Part shown: positions 46,588-58,745 of the stretch, piece by piece
How positions within the stretch are numbered: position 1 is the first letter of the stretch
How the letters are laid out: every line of letters starts with the position of its first letter
Source: Chelonoidis abingdonii
Lineage: Eukaryota; Chordata; Testudines; Testudinidae
NCBI RefSeq assembly: GCF_003597395.2
Contig: NC_133770.1
Coordinates: forward strand, 95,452,528 to 95,516,527
Direction: 5' to 3'
Length of the DNA: 64,000 nucleotides
The notes under the pieces: model-generated
What the model saw: only the letters and a program-made list of their open reading frames with translations
Told to the model about the DNA's origin: nothing
Database searches by the model: none
Position numbers and translations under genes: made by a program

Positions 46588-46990
46588 GGAAGAGTACTCA
46601 GGGACACACATACCCCTAATACTCAGGGAGAGAGTCGCACACCGGCTTCTCATTCATAATCTGGGGGACAGAGAGAAACTCACACACTCTCCCTGCTACA
46701 CAGGGAACATCTTTTTCACCCCCACCTGCTCTTTTGGTGCTCAAGGAGAATCTCACACACACATACCCCCCCCCCCACCCCCCCCCCCCCGCCCACACAC
46801 ACACCTCACTGGTACTCAGGGAGGGTCTCTTCCTCCAAACCCCAAGGACAGTTGCACAGCCTCTCACTAGTATTCAGGGGTCTCTTCCCCCTCATACGTA
46901 ACTAGAGAGTCTCCCCTCCCCCAAAAGCACTCATACAACATCCGCCCTCTCACCAGGCACTTAGGGAAAACCAGTAGGACTGTATCCCAC
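46588..46990. repeat. Degenerate minisatellite upstream of AOAH start
   Basis: A phrase close to GTACTCAGGGAGAGTCTC followed by CACAC or CCCC tracts recurs at about 46588, 46618, 46738, 46811, 46870 and 46955, with irregular spacing of roughly 30-120 bp and much divergence. Pure C runs at 46766-46794 lie inside it. It ends within about 40 bp of the AOAH start codon. Confidence 0.55.
46766..46794 (-). repeat. Poly-C/poly-G tract (G-quadruplex potential on AOAH strand)
   Basis: C11, one A, C13, G, CCC on the + strand. The AOAH coding strand therefore carries two long G runs about 215 bp before the ATG, enough for intramolecular G-quadruplexes. Length may be imprecise because homopolymers are often misassembled. 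Confidence 0.8.
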
Positions 46991-47118
46991 CCCCCCACCC
47001 ACACACCTGTATTATCCCTTTTTCTTTCCCGCCTTTTCCTTCCCTGCTGGCCTTGGAACAGAAGGGGGCCCGTATGCACTGCTCTGGCTCTGGGCTCTTC
47101 AGCCACTTGTAGCAAGCG

Positions 47119-47142
47119 CAGCAGCAGCAGCAGCAGCAGCAG
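47119..47142. repeat. (CAG)8 trinucleotide repeat
   Basis: Eight uninterrupted CAG units on the + strand, (CTG)8 on the AOAH strand, about 570 bp upstream of the start codon. Not part of a supported open reading frame. Confidence 0.95.
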
Positions 47143-47879
47143 ATGACTAACTGATTATAAAACCACAGCAAGTGCTGGAGCCACTCTGCATTAATAAAGC
47201 AAGACACTCCCCGACACAGCTAGCGTGGCAAAAACAAAACACAAAAGAAAACATTCCAGAAAAAAAATATTACCTAACCCAAACTCTTCCAGTAATATCT
47301 CAAGCCGGGCCTTCCACTTTCAGATAGAAATAATGAACATTAATAATAGAGGAAAATACCCTCAGTATTGGTGACTCATTCCCAGCAAACAGCTCAGTTT
47401 TCTGTTTTCTTCTTCCCTTTTTCTTAATGAGCGCGGCTTGACCCTTGTGGGGGGTGGCAATCAGGCTGTAGGGTTCCCAGACTGATGTTTTACTTGTGTC
47501 AGTCAGCTGAAGTCTAATCATGAGGAAAGGAAAGAAGCCAAGCCAAATTGCCAACATATTGGGAACAAAGGGCATGCAGGGAGCTGATTGATTCAAAGCA
47601 GACTCGGACATCTCTATTCTCATCAGCGTTTTCAAAGTTTGTTTACATCCCCCACCAGCGTCTGACGGTTAAAAAGCCAGATACATTTCCTGCTTGGACC
47701 ATCTAAGCAACTGAAGGTTTGTTGCCTGTTTTTCAAATAAGGTTTGAAACAAAAATTGAAGTAAAGTCCACCTCTGCCTGCAGCAGAAATGAATAGTGAA
47801 ATGATAACTTAAAACAACATAACGGCACAGATGGAATGAGCCCAAATATTTTAACTACAGAAGCCGTGGGAGTGTGAGG

Positions 47880-48110
47880 AAGGATGGTCCTCTGGGTAAA
47901 ACACTGGATTAGGCCTCAGGGTTCATTTCCTGGGTCTGCCACTGGAGTTGCTTGTTCTCTCTGTGCTTCAGTTCCCCATCTATAAAATGGAGCTAATCAT
48001 ATTCCATTTCTCCTACTTTTTGTCTGTCTTTTTTTTTCTTTGGCTTATAAACTCTTAGGGCTTAGCCAGCCTCTAGCTGTGTGTTTGTATGGTACAAGAG
48101 GGCTCCAATC
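47880..48110 (+). mobile_element. MIR/CORE-SINE relic
   Basis: AAACACTGGATTAGGCCTCA, GTCTGCCACTGGAGTTGC, TGTGCTTCAGTTCCCCATCT, then TATAAACTCTTAGGGCTTAG. tRNA-type SINE body with the shared MIR/L2-like tail. Confidence 0.65.
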
Positions 48111-50639
48111 TCAGGTGCTTAAAGTGGTCTGAAAAAAAATGGGTGGGAGTCACATCACCTTCACATCTGCCTCCCCCCGAAACCTGGCAATTAATTCTGC
48201 CCCAACACCAAATCAGTCCTGTCCGCCCTGTCCTCACATCAGTTCTACTCCCACATCTGTTCTGTACCTCCTGCCCAGCCTCCCCTCTCCTTGTCCTGTA
48301 GCTCCTGGAGTTCTTCACCCCCTCTCCCAGGCTGGAGCAGGCTGCAATGGGGTCCCCCCTCTTCTTTCCCCAGCCAAGTGTGCTGGGGCAAGGAAGGAAG
48401 GGAATGGAGCCAGTCTGAGCTGCTGGGCTCTTTCAGCTCCTTCATCCCTCTTCCCTCCTGTGAGAATGGTGTTGGATTGCTGGGGGGTGGGGAGGGGTTG
48501 CTGATGGATTCCTGCAGCAGGCCTGAATGGCTGCTCTACCCTAGGAGGCAGGCAAGTGGGGAAAGCAACCAGTGAGAGGGTAGTAGGAAAACTATACACT
48601 CCTCAGCAACCCAGTTTGTCTCCTAGAAATTATATTTCCTGGGCATGCAACCCATTTTGACCTGGCGCACTTTAAGCTCTAGTTGGGGTCTCTAAGTGCT
48701 ACCTTAATACAAACAAATAGTCACAAATAGTGGTGTCTTTCTTCCCGTAAGGAACCTAGTTAGTATAAAAGCTAGACAAATATTTATCAAAGAGGGTTCA
48801 AGAACTGAAAGTTTGTCTTCTTTTTAAAGAACAAAAAGACATGTTCAAATTCTGATGCAATGGCTGCAAAAAGATTTAGTTAAAAATTTCAAATGGATGC
48901 ACCTCACAGTGTATGTAATTTCATCCTTTGAACCAGAACCCAGCACTACTCAGTACACTGCCCTTAATGAACATTCAAAACAAAATAAATGTAATAATTA
49001 GTACTTGAATTTCTCAGGCCTGTCTCTACTTATTGTTCCTCTTGAAGCTGGCAATCTTCATAGTGAATGGGAGACAAGCAAATATGTTAGTGTAAATTAC
49101 CTTTTCAATATGCCAGTCCTACTGTAATCTGCAGGGATTTTTTTCCTATCTCAATAAAAACTCACTATAAAAAGACATTATGCTACAGTGTCTGCATCTC
49201 CCTTAATCCCCTATTAAACCTTTTTTAACACACACATTAGTTGGTTCCCAATAACACTATGAAGTCCTTTAAAACCATGGATACTGGCTCATTAGAGGCT
49301 GCTTCAAAAGCCAGAGTTCTCATATTCATACTGGAAAATCTTCCTAGCACCTAGATCTTTTGAACTGGTTCCATTTTATATCTGCAGCAAAATACAAATC
49401 TAAATAACATCACTGCCACTTAGAAAATATTTACGTACATTGGCCAGATACTCAGCTGCTGCTCAGGATATAAGCCAAGAAAGAATGTAGTTCTCTGTTT
49501 TTATTGGTTATTTGCAGTGTTGTTGTAGCTGTTTATCAGTTATGTTATTTGTTACACATATGTGGTGTTAGAAATACTGGTGCAGTAACCCAGAGGTCTG
49601 TGTAACAAAGATCTGAGTGGTTTTTCTCCACATTTTATGTATTTTCGAAGCTATTAAACTAATTAAAAAAACCCTCTTAAAATGCAGTCTGACTAGGCAA
49701 ATACAGGATTTACATGGCCAATTTAACTCAGCTACTCACTCTTTCCTTTTGCCAAAGGTATTTTGAAGGTAAAAATGTTAATAGCAGGTGTTTAAAGCAC
49801 TTGGACATTATCAATTTACTGGTCTTTATGATCTATATATTCACTTTAGTACAACAAAGAAGGAACAGATAATATTGCAAACTTCTTGATAAGAATGTGA
49901 ATGAGATTAATGAGGAAAAAAGCCTTGAAATTTCTTCCAGACTAAGGGCCTCAAACCCATTCCTGACTAAAGACCTCTCTACACTGCCTCAACAACAAAT
50001 AAATAATCAATAAAACAAAAAACTACAATAGGGAAAATTCTGCCTCCTACAGAATGCTAGGAGAAGGCATACTGCCTAGAGACAATTTCGTTATCTGGTC
50101 TTAATCTCCTGTTCTTCCCAGCACCTTCATCCCCCTCCCATACACCTGCATTGAGCCAACTATGATTTCCCATCAGAAATATATGCATCAGAAGGAGGCT
50201 GGGGAAATTAAGCCTGTGTGTGGCATTAGTCTTGCCCTAAGCAGGAGGTGAATTTTGTTGCCTTAACAGCTAGTTGGGACTTTACATCTCTATTCTCCAG
50301 ATTTGAAGGATGCCTGACGCCACACGTTTTCTATGTTGCTGCACACGTTGAGCATTAACATAATCTGCCTCATTAATTTCACTGGGACTACGCATGTAAG
50401 GATGGTATAATGAGTGCCTGAGAACTGGCAATTCCCAGATGAATGTTAATTGGGAATCAGCAACAGTAGTGATACAGGGTCATTTCTCAACAGTTGCAAC
50501 ATACAAGCCCTTGACTTAAGAGGCAACCACTGCCAGTCAGGTAACATAATTGAACCCCCTTAAGCATGTTTGAAAATCCCAACAGATATCTATCTGCATC
50601 CGTAGGCCCTAAATACCTTTGAAAAACTGGCTGTTAGTC

Positions 50640-50745
50640 TCTCTCTGTCCCAGTGCCCCACCTGTGAAATGGAGATAATAGTACTCTCTACCTCACAGGG
50701 ATTACTGTGAGGTAAATACAGTAAACGGTTGTGAGGGGCTCAGAT
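50640..50745 (+). mobile_element. MIR/L2-type tail fragment
   Basis: CCCACCTGTGAAATGGAGAT, CTACCTCACAGGGATTACTG and TGAGGTAAATACAGTAAACG match the conserved 3' portion shared by MIR and L2 elements. Confidence 0.65.
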
Positions 50746-50943
50746 ACTACCGTAATGGGGGCCACTTAGGATATGCCTACACTGGCAGAGTAATCCCTAA
50801 CTAAATGCCTGACCCTGTGCAATTCTGAGTGTAACAGATGCTACTGTTACACTGAGCTTCTTCAACTCCCATTTCAATCACTAGGAGGTCAGTGCTCATG
50901 CACCTTCTTGAAAGAGAGACTAAGGACCTCCTAGGACTAGGGC

Positions 50944-51136
50944 TTCCAGAGGTTCTCAAACTTCATTGCACCATGACCCCCTTCTGACAACAAAAATTGG
51001 TCAGTGATCAGGGCAAGGGTGGAGGCTCAGCTTCAGCCCCAGGTCCCAGCAAATCTAATGCTGGCCCTGGTGACTCCATTAAAATGGGGTTGCAGCCCAC
51101 TTTGGGGTCCCAATGCACAGTTTGAGAAACATAGTG
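50944..51136. mobile_element. hAT-like non-autonomous element relic
   Basis: Inverted ends AGAGGTTCTCAAACTT and CACAGTTTGAGAAACA with internal CCATGACCCCCTTCTGAC and AAATGGGGTTGCAGCCCAC. No convincing 8-bp target duplication remains. Confidence 0.6.
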
Positions 51137-53455
51137 TTCGACATATTGCAGCAAAAACAGTTTAAAGTCCCTTGGATAATCTAACCTGCCATTGACACAG
51201 AGAAAGCAGTGGATACTGATACTGAACATGTCCTGTCTCTGAAATACCAGCTCTTCTACTTTCTACGCTGCAACTGCACTGGAAAATTTAGGACTTGTAA
51301 TTCAGCACCATTGCAGTTCCACCAGTGATAACAACAATGGAAACCGCAGTGTAGACAGGACTCAAACATTTTTATCACCATGTTGTGTCACCCTGCTGTT
51401 ATAAGAATGCTCTAATGTCTGTATATATGACAAAAGTGACTCAATAAGGTGGCAGTTGCTGGCACTCAAGAACATGCAGCACAGTTCCTGGGTGTTGTAA
51501 GACTCAAAGCTTGTTGTCGTACACTACAAATGGTTTCCTTTGCAAAGCTCTTTAGATCAGCTCCCCACACCTACCATAAGGAGGGTCAGATGACTGGGGG
51601 CAAAAGCACTGTGCCCTGTCTACACTACAGACTCCACTGCAGCTAACACTGATGAGGATGTGGTAGTGCTGAATATTGGATCCTAATTTTGCTAGGGTGG
51701 ATAAGGCCTTAAATACGACATTTGACATTCGCAAAGGAATAACAATTGAAAATATATATTCAGTCTACTCTAATCTGTCGTATTCATCACCCATTACCAT
51801 TATAGTTTTCTTGGTTTGATTATATTTTGATTATATTTAATTTAAAAATAAGTAAGTCTCTCTCACACTTATATATATTTACAATTTTATAGTTACTTTA
51901 TATGGTTACTTTGGAAGGCCTCTCTTATTTGACATGTGATTTGCTCTTTTTAAGTGAGTGGATATGTACCTTATGTTTTAGGACTCTGCCTACGAGATAT
52001 AAATCCAGAAGAGAGAAACCTTTAGACCAGTGATCACCTTGCTCCCTCTTCATGTTTTTATTTTCATAGTGACCTTTGACAGCTAAGTTCTCACTGGTTC
52101 ATTGAGTTGGATATTTTTCTTTACCACTCTTACAATTTCTGGGACTGTCATAATCATCTTTGTGGTTGGCGCATTATCGCTGGCATGTATGAACATTTCC
52201 AAGGCCCCATGTGGATCTTCTACAGTGCCACATCCAAGTGAGTCATTCCCCCCCTCACATCCCCGGTTTCCTTATCAGTTGCTGCTTGTGGTTCAAGTTA
52301 TACATCTCTCTCAGATTCTCCTTGTCATTCAAAGCTCCAGGGAAAGCATTCAAACCAATGTTGTTCTACAGTCATATTTGAGAATGTGTTCTGACCTATT
52401 ACCATACTGTAGAAGAGGTAATCATCCTTTATTCTGTAACCTTTAATGAAATTCTCTGTCTCAGCCTGCAAGAACTGGTGACATCTGGGCTTTTAGAAAT
52501 GTAAATTGCTGACATTACTCAGTTCAGCTTCAGGTGTAACAAAACATGATTCAAGATATTTAAGACTTTTAGAATAGAAGTGATGAAATAAAGGCCACCA
52601 TATTAACAGTAGCCATTTGTTCTAAGTTTGTAGATACAACCATCATCATCATATCAGTAAAAAAATGCATTTATAGCACCACAGAGTTGCATGTGCAGCT
52701 TTCCAAACATAAGTACTGATCCTGCATTTGGTTCTGTGCTGGAATAGAGTTTTGGCTGCGTGGCCATAAATAAGACATAATTCCTGCTCTACTAGTCTAA
52801 ACACATCACAAGTTAACGAGAATGAGGGTGTGGGGGTTATTGATGAGGAGATGATGATGGGAGGAGGGATTAACTAGAACATTTATGTCATATTGTAAGT
52901 AAAACTGGAAACAGTGGACCAGATTCTCCACAGCCTTGCACTTGGTATAGTCAATTACTCCTGTGCAAAGTGGGTGTAAAACACTACCAACTCAGAATGG
53001 CAGCATTTTACTTTCACTTCACACTGATGTAAGTGATTCAAATGTTCCAAGGCAACAGAGAACGAGATCCATGAAATCCATCCATGCAGAATTATCACTG
53101 TACCGTCATTTTAATCAGAAATGTAGCTACTATTTAAATTTTTACTGGTTCTGGTCAAAACCCATGAATTTGTACAGGTAGCATCATGTGAAAAATATTT
53201 GTAGCTGTGAGTGTAACACCTCAGGGGCTGATTACATTTATTCCATCTGGGCTTCGCTCCATTGGTGAAAATAAAATGAAGAATACTCTCTAGTCTTTGT
53301 CAGAACATAAGATATCTGTATATAAAAGACCCATTAAAAATGGCAACAATTACTCCACAGTTTGGTTTGTGCCACAAACATGTCAAAATGGGCATTCTTT
53401 GTGTAAACTAAGGATTACAACATTGTTTAAATGTATTGTTTGAGCTTTTCTACGG

Positions 53456-53456
53456 T

Positions 53457-53526
<70 letters not shown>
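53456..53526. repeat. (TG)n microsatellite, about 35 units
   Basis: Uninterrupted GT alternation of about 70 bp; the His/Thr open frame on the minus strand is only this repeat. Confidence 0.98.
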
Positions 53527-53528
<2 letters not shown>

Positions 53529-53768
53529 TATAAATGAGACATATGTTGTGCCTGCATAAACTGTATTGGTGGTAGTATAAAAATATAAAGATTTGTTTTT
53601 TAAAGAGACATTTCCCAGTGATGCATTTATAAATATGCAGAGCCATTTACAAGATGATTTTTAAACTATTAATTAAACAAGCCATTAGTCATCCAGCCAT
53701 TTACAGAGTTTCCATACTGTACAGGAAGCCTAGCCATATTAATGTGCTTGAGGCTCTTAGGATTTGCA

Positions 53769-53969
53769 TATGTAACACTGACAGACCCTGGCTGTGGGCG
53801 GAACCAGGCACCTCTGGAGCTTAGTGCATGAACCTCTACTGCATGAGCTAAAAGCCAACTGCCACTTAGCTAAGGCTGTAGAGCAGACTCATTTTCTCTC
53901 TCTTGAAATGCCTCAGTGCCATTAGATGGGATAGAACACCATACCCAGAAGGTGTGTGAGTTACACATA
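53769..53969. mobile_element. 201-bp dispersed repeat with inverted ends
   Basis: Contains GCATGAACCTCTACTGCATG, CTGTAGAGCAGACTCATTTT and CACTT/CCATTAGATGGGATAGAAC phrases I recognise as a common turtle-type repeat. The ends TATGTAAC and GTTACACATA are roughly complementary with TA at each edge, suggesting a small DNA transposon. A tRNA-derived SINE is the alternative. Confidence 0.55.
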
Positions 53970-54213
53970 CTCATCCAGCTTAAGCAGTCTGAATTTTAGG
54001 GGACTCAGTACCAGTTATGCACATAGCAAAAAGGTGAATCTATCCTTTAGTTAAACACTAAATGCCACATATTCCTGCTGTGCTAATGTTGTACAGGTTG
54101 GTAACCTTACACAGACAATCCAAATGCAAACGATAGTTCAGCACACAAACCTTGGTCTTCCAGGTATTTTTACAGAAATCTGATTCATGAATAATCTGCA
54201 TTTATACGTCTAC

Positions 54214-54365
54214 ATCGATTCCAAGGCTAGAAGGGACCATTGTGATCATCTTGTCTGACTTCCTGTATAACCCAGACCATAGAACTTCCTTGATATAATT
54301 CCTTTTGAACTAGAGGCTGAGCATATGTCTTTAAAAAAATCCATATTGATTTTAAAACTCTGTAG
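54214..54365 (-). mobile_element. CR1 3' scrap, minus strand
   Basis: GATTCCAAGGCTAGAAGGGA, CATTGTGATCATCTTGTCTG, ACTTCCTGTATAACCCAGAC: complement of the CR1 3'UTR. Confidence 0.85.
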
Positions 54366-56124
54366 ATGCCTGAGACTCCCTTAACCTACACCAGTTTTAT
54401 GCTGATTCACCAGCTTTGAAATCAGTGGAGTTACTCCTAGTTTAAGCCTGCCTGTCTATATGAAAGAAGAATATATGGGGATACAGTCCCAATTACTATA
54501 GTATCTGAGCACCTCAGAATAATTAAGGAATTTATTCTCACAACACCTGTATGCATAAGAGAATTACTTTATTCATATGTAGCTCTTTCCTCACTTTCTT
54601 TTTTTGCTATGCTGGTTGCACAACTTTTGGGCAGGCCTGTTTGTTCCAGAATCATGACAGAATATTTCTGTATGTAGGGTTTATTGCTGTTAGAAAGAAA
54701 GAAAAATTCTGGCATTCTCGAAGAAAATATAGCACCACTTGCTCAGGCACTTTACTGATTTACCTGATAGGATAAGTGACTAGAATTCACTAGACTAGAG
54801 TTTGGTAGAGTTAATGACCCTTTTAAGAGGCCCAATCATGGAGATTACAAGCCTGCTTCTTCCCTCACAAACCACGAGTAGTGCCAATGAAATCAAACCA
54901 TTGAAATCAAGGTAACTGTGAGATGGTGTAAGCAAGAAGAATCAGGCACTATATTGTACTTTTGCACTCCACCAATCCCTTGACTGCAGAATGCTTACTT
55001 CCACCTGGTCTCTGGTATTATTGCCCATGTTGGAATCATTAAGTCAGCCATCAAGATGCTGTACTTTGTGCTCTGTGGGATAGCTGACTGGTTGACTGAC
55101 ACCCCCTCTTATTACTGGCCTTCTACAGTCCTTTTTCAGCTGATTTAACTAGCTGATTCAATGAATATAAATAGTATTTCAGATACATCAACACCTCCTT
55201 ATAATACTTTTCTAACGCCTTTTCTAATCTCACTTCTGGATACATAAAAAGAACCATAACACTTTCTGATGAGTTATTGAATCCTTTCAGAAACTTGATA
55301 CATGCTCAGTGGGAGGTTTGTTAAAGTATGAGGGATAAAGGCATATGCATTAGCAAAGTCTAGCCAAGTAAATTATTCTTGTCTGGTTCACCTTTACAAA
55401 TCAATTGATCTATCACACTAATGTGTGCTAAGATTTCTGAAAGCAGGCACTCCCTTTTTGCACAGAGGTGTCCAAATATATACTGATCATAAAAAGTTCA
55501 TTTTTAAAAATCAAGCTTAAGCAGCTGAACATCAAGATATCAGAAAGAGTTATTATTCAGTTTTCTTATCCTAATTCTGTGTTCTTTGCCTAGATACTAG
55601 TGGTTGGTACCATACAAATATCAGAGACCAATAAACAGAGAGAGCAGATAAAATTATCTGTCATCATATTAAAATGGGGAGAAGTATTTTCACCAAAATC
55701 TTTGCTTAGCAAAGAAGTGAACTGTGTAGTATCCCCAGGTTCTCTCACTTCATTTTATTTATTTACTTTCCACCACTCATCATGTAGGCTCTGAGTGTAT
55801 ATTTAATATTAAATTGTGCCTATTGCTTTAAATAACAAATGTCAAATTAAATAGACTCCACCTTGATCATTAAATTATTTGCCTTCATCACAGCTAGCTC
55901 CCACAAAGACAAAAATCTGAGTAGACAGATTGGCCTTACTCTGTGTCGGAAAGTCAACAACTTGGGGCTCAGTTCTGCAAACCATATTCACCTGAGTAGT
56001 TCCATTGACTCAGAAACTCAGTGAGACTTCTTATTACTTTAGTAAGGACATTTAAATGAGTGAAGTTTGCAGGTTTGAGCATTGGGGGCCTGTCAGGCCA
56101 AAAGGGAAAGCAAATAGATGTATA

Positions 56125-56290
56125 GATTCATAGATCCATAAGGGACCATTTTGATAATTCAGGGAAGTTGTATGGCCTCTGTCATACAGGAGCTCAGATC
56201 AGATTAATTCCTATTTGAACTAGAGCATATCTTTTACGTAAACATCCAGTCTTGACTTTAAATTTCCAGTGATGGAGACTGCACCACATA
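56125..56290 (-). mobile_element. CR1 3' scrap, minus strand
   Basis: AGATTCATAGATCCATAAGG, TAGAGCATATCTTTTACG, AATTTCCAGTGATGGAGACT: complement of a CR1 3' end, diverged. Confidence 0.8.
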
Positions 56291-56633
56291 GACACCAACA
56301 CAGTTTTGGGTCACTTTTCACTAAATTCACATGAATCAAATTTAAAAACAATGAAAGAATGTAAATTCCCCTTGAGAGAACACACAGTATGTCTCTTCTA
56401 TAGCAAACTGCAACTGAACTGAACACAAAATGGCAGCTGCTTCCCACAGCAATCAGGTTACTAGAAGTGTAAAGGAACATTAGTCAGGAAACAACATCAG
56501 AACAATGCCCAGTGGTATACACCACAGCTAATTGCATGCTTTTCTTTTTTATATATATTTATAATTTTGTATTAGTTTTCCGAATACAACAAATATACCA
56601 AAGTGCCAGATATTGCATGCATTTCTAAAGTAC

Positions 56634-56725
56634 CTGTTATTTTGTCATCTGGTGTATCCGATGAATGATACATCAGATTCCCACTGGGGGTGCTGATTCT
56701 GAACAGCTCAAGTGTAGAGCATTGC
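56634..56725 (-). CDS. Unassigned exon-like segment
   Basis: A 92-nt segment on the AOAH strand, about 10 kb upstream of the AOAH ATG. Seen: acceptor TTGTATTTCTACAG|GCAATG, donor ATAACAG|GTACTT, and one open frame of 30 codons with split codons at both ends, including LELFRISTPSGNLMYHSS and DTPDDKIT. I do not recognise the protein. It might be a conserved exon of an unplaced gene, a 5'UTR exon of AOAH, or chance. Joined directly to the AOAH ATG exon it would not stay in frame, so if used there it would be untranslated. Confidence 0.3.
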
Positions 56726-57521
56726 CTGTAGAAATACAAGACAGAAGGTAACGTGCAGAACAACGAGTGTACAGGAACTCAGTCCGGCTTTGAGAATTCT
56801 TCAGTGAGACCATTTGTGCTCCTGATTAGTGACAGACATAAGGCCCAAAAGGAGAACACATAGTTAAATGTTTCATTATCATAAGAATCTACTCCTAGAT
56901 ATTATGAGGATAGATAGGTGCACTACGCAGAATAAATAAAATAGGTTGCCTCGATGTCCATATCTTCTCAAACACATCCATTTTCTGCCCAAGCCTCTCT
57001 CCTTTAGACTCTCTACACTTCTGAGCTGTAGCTTGTGGGACTGGACACTGCTCAATGTAAGTACCAAGGCTACAACTTTTCCTTACATGCGTACCCATGA
57101 GTATCTTGTCCTGGTACCCATCAAATACAACGTTTTGTAGAATTAAGACCAAAGGCAGCTATACTATCTCCTCACCTCCCTCAGGCAGAACAAGCTGCTC
57201 ACAGGAAGTGGCCCTCTAGGAGCATGTGGCCCATAGGATTCCATAACTCACGCTGCAGAAGGCCTGCACAAAGAGATGAGGCTCGTTTGCTCAGATGGTG
57301 GTAAAACTGGGTTTAACCATATCTCCAGTAGAAGAAAATTGCAATTAAGGATCCTCCATTTAGAAAGTCTTTCTTCTTCCCCACCAAGTTCTATACATGC
57401 CACTTTCTTAAATAACTTTTACATTAAAATTTTTAAAAGTTGACAAAGTCATGACAAAGGTAGAAAAATTAGTCAAAGATATGTTAAACGGAACAAAGGA
57501 GATCTAAACATTAACATTCAT

Positions 57522-57678
57522 TTTCAAAAGTGACTGAGTGATTTTGGGTGGTTCCATTTTTGGTTGTCCAACTTGAGATGCTTTAAAGAGCTTGGTTTTT
57601 AGAAAGTTCTGCACACTATCCCTTTAAAGCATTTCAAGTGGTGCACCCAAAATTTCTGGTCACTTTTGAATATTTCAG
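57522..57678. mobile_element. Palindromic MITE relic
   Basis: TTCAAAAGTGACTGAGTGAT...TTTGGGTG and CACCCAAAATTTCTGGTCACTTTTGAA are inverted arms; inner TTTAAAGAGC/CTTTAAAGCA region. Same broad family as 22190-22385. Confidence 0.6.
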
Positions 57679-58110
57679 CCCTCACATTCCTCCATATAAG
57701 TTCTGAGAATTCTAAAGATTACATAAAGAAGTTAAGAAACAATTGAAAGTAAAATAAAGGAAGTTTACACAAGACAGTAGAATAAGTAGCGGGAAATATT
57801 TCCAAAACACATGGCACTGTCATTTCCTTCTTTACATGAATACAAAACACTTGCATGCTCTACATCTATTGGCACATCATAATATTTTAGAAAATAATTT
57901 CATGCTGTAAAATGATACAGAATTAATTAGTCATGTGTTTACATCTTTCATTTCTTTACTCCTAGATACCACAGTTTCTTTTGATGAACAGAGGAAGTGA
58001 ACACAGTTAATGAAGATGAAAGAAAGCTGTAACTTCTATCCAAAATTCAGTGTCTATTTTTATTAAACTTTTTTTGTTAATTTTTTTCCAAAGACACAGC
58101 ACAATCCCAC

Positions 58111-58745
58111 ATAAGACTGGCCATATTGGCTCAGACCTGTGGTGCATCTAGCCCAGTATCCTGTCTTCAGATAGTCACCAATGCCAGATTCTTCAGAGGG
58201 AATGAACAGAACAGGCAGTCATCAAGCGATCCATCCCCTATTGGCCAATCCCAACTTCTGGCAGTCAGAGGCTAGGGACACCCAGAGCATGGGGCTGTAT
58301 CCCTGATCATCTTGGCTAATAGCCATTGAAGACTATCCTCCATGAATTTATCTAACTCTTTTTTTGAATCCTATTCTAGTTTTGGTCATCATGATATCCC
58401 CTGGAAACAGGTTCCCCAGGTTGACTGTGTGTTGTGTGAAGAAGCAATTCCTATTGTTAGTTTTAAATCTGTTGCCTAGAGACTTCATTGGATGACCCCT
58501 GGTCCTTGTGTTATGTGAAGAAGAAAATAACACTTCCTTATTCATTTTCTCCACAGCAGTCATGGTTTTATAGATCTCTTCATATCCCTCCTTAGTCATT
58601 TCTTTTCCAAGCTGAAAAGTCCAGCTCTTATTTAATCTCTCCCCATATGGAAGCTGTTCCATACCCTTAATCATTTTTGTTGCCCTTCTATATACCTTTT
58701 CCAATTCTAATATATCTTTTTTGAGATAGGGCAACCAGAACTGCA
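58111..58745 (-). mobile_element. CR1 LINE, 3' part (minus strand)
   Basis: 3'UTR and ORF2 C-terminus of a CR1 of the same subfamily as 5458-6158: on the minus strand GCCCAGTATCCTGTC complement, then frame pieces LPYLKKDILELEKVYRRATK and LGNRFKTNNRNCFFTQHTVN. It is separated from the rest of the element (59041-59812) by a hAT MITE. Confidence 0.9.

Noticed and set aside
48089..48599. Cluster of overlapping 66-121 codon frames on both strands
   Set aside because: Produced by GC/CT-rich composition; Pro/Ser/Gly-rich translations with no domain and no splice context.
47119..53526. Short tandem repeats considered as CRISPR-like arrays
   Set aside because: They are pure microsatellites without spacers, in vertebrate DNA.
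53383..53646. His/Thr-repeat frame
   Set aside because: Encoded by the (TG)n microsatellite.
57008..57058. Plus-strand exon-like segment (CTCTCTCCTTTAG acceptor, GTAAGTACC donor)
   Set aside because: 51 nt, no recognisable protein, no partner exons found.
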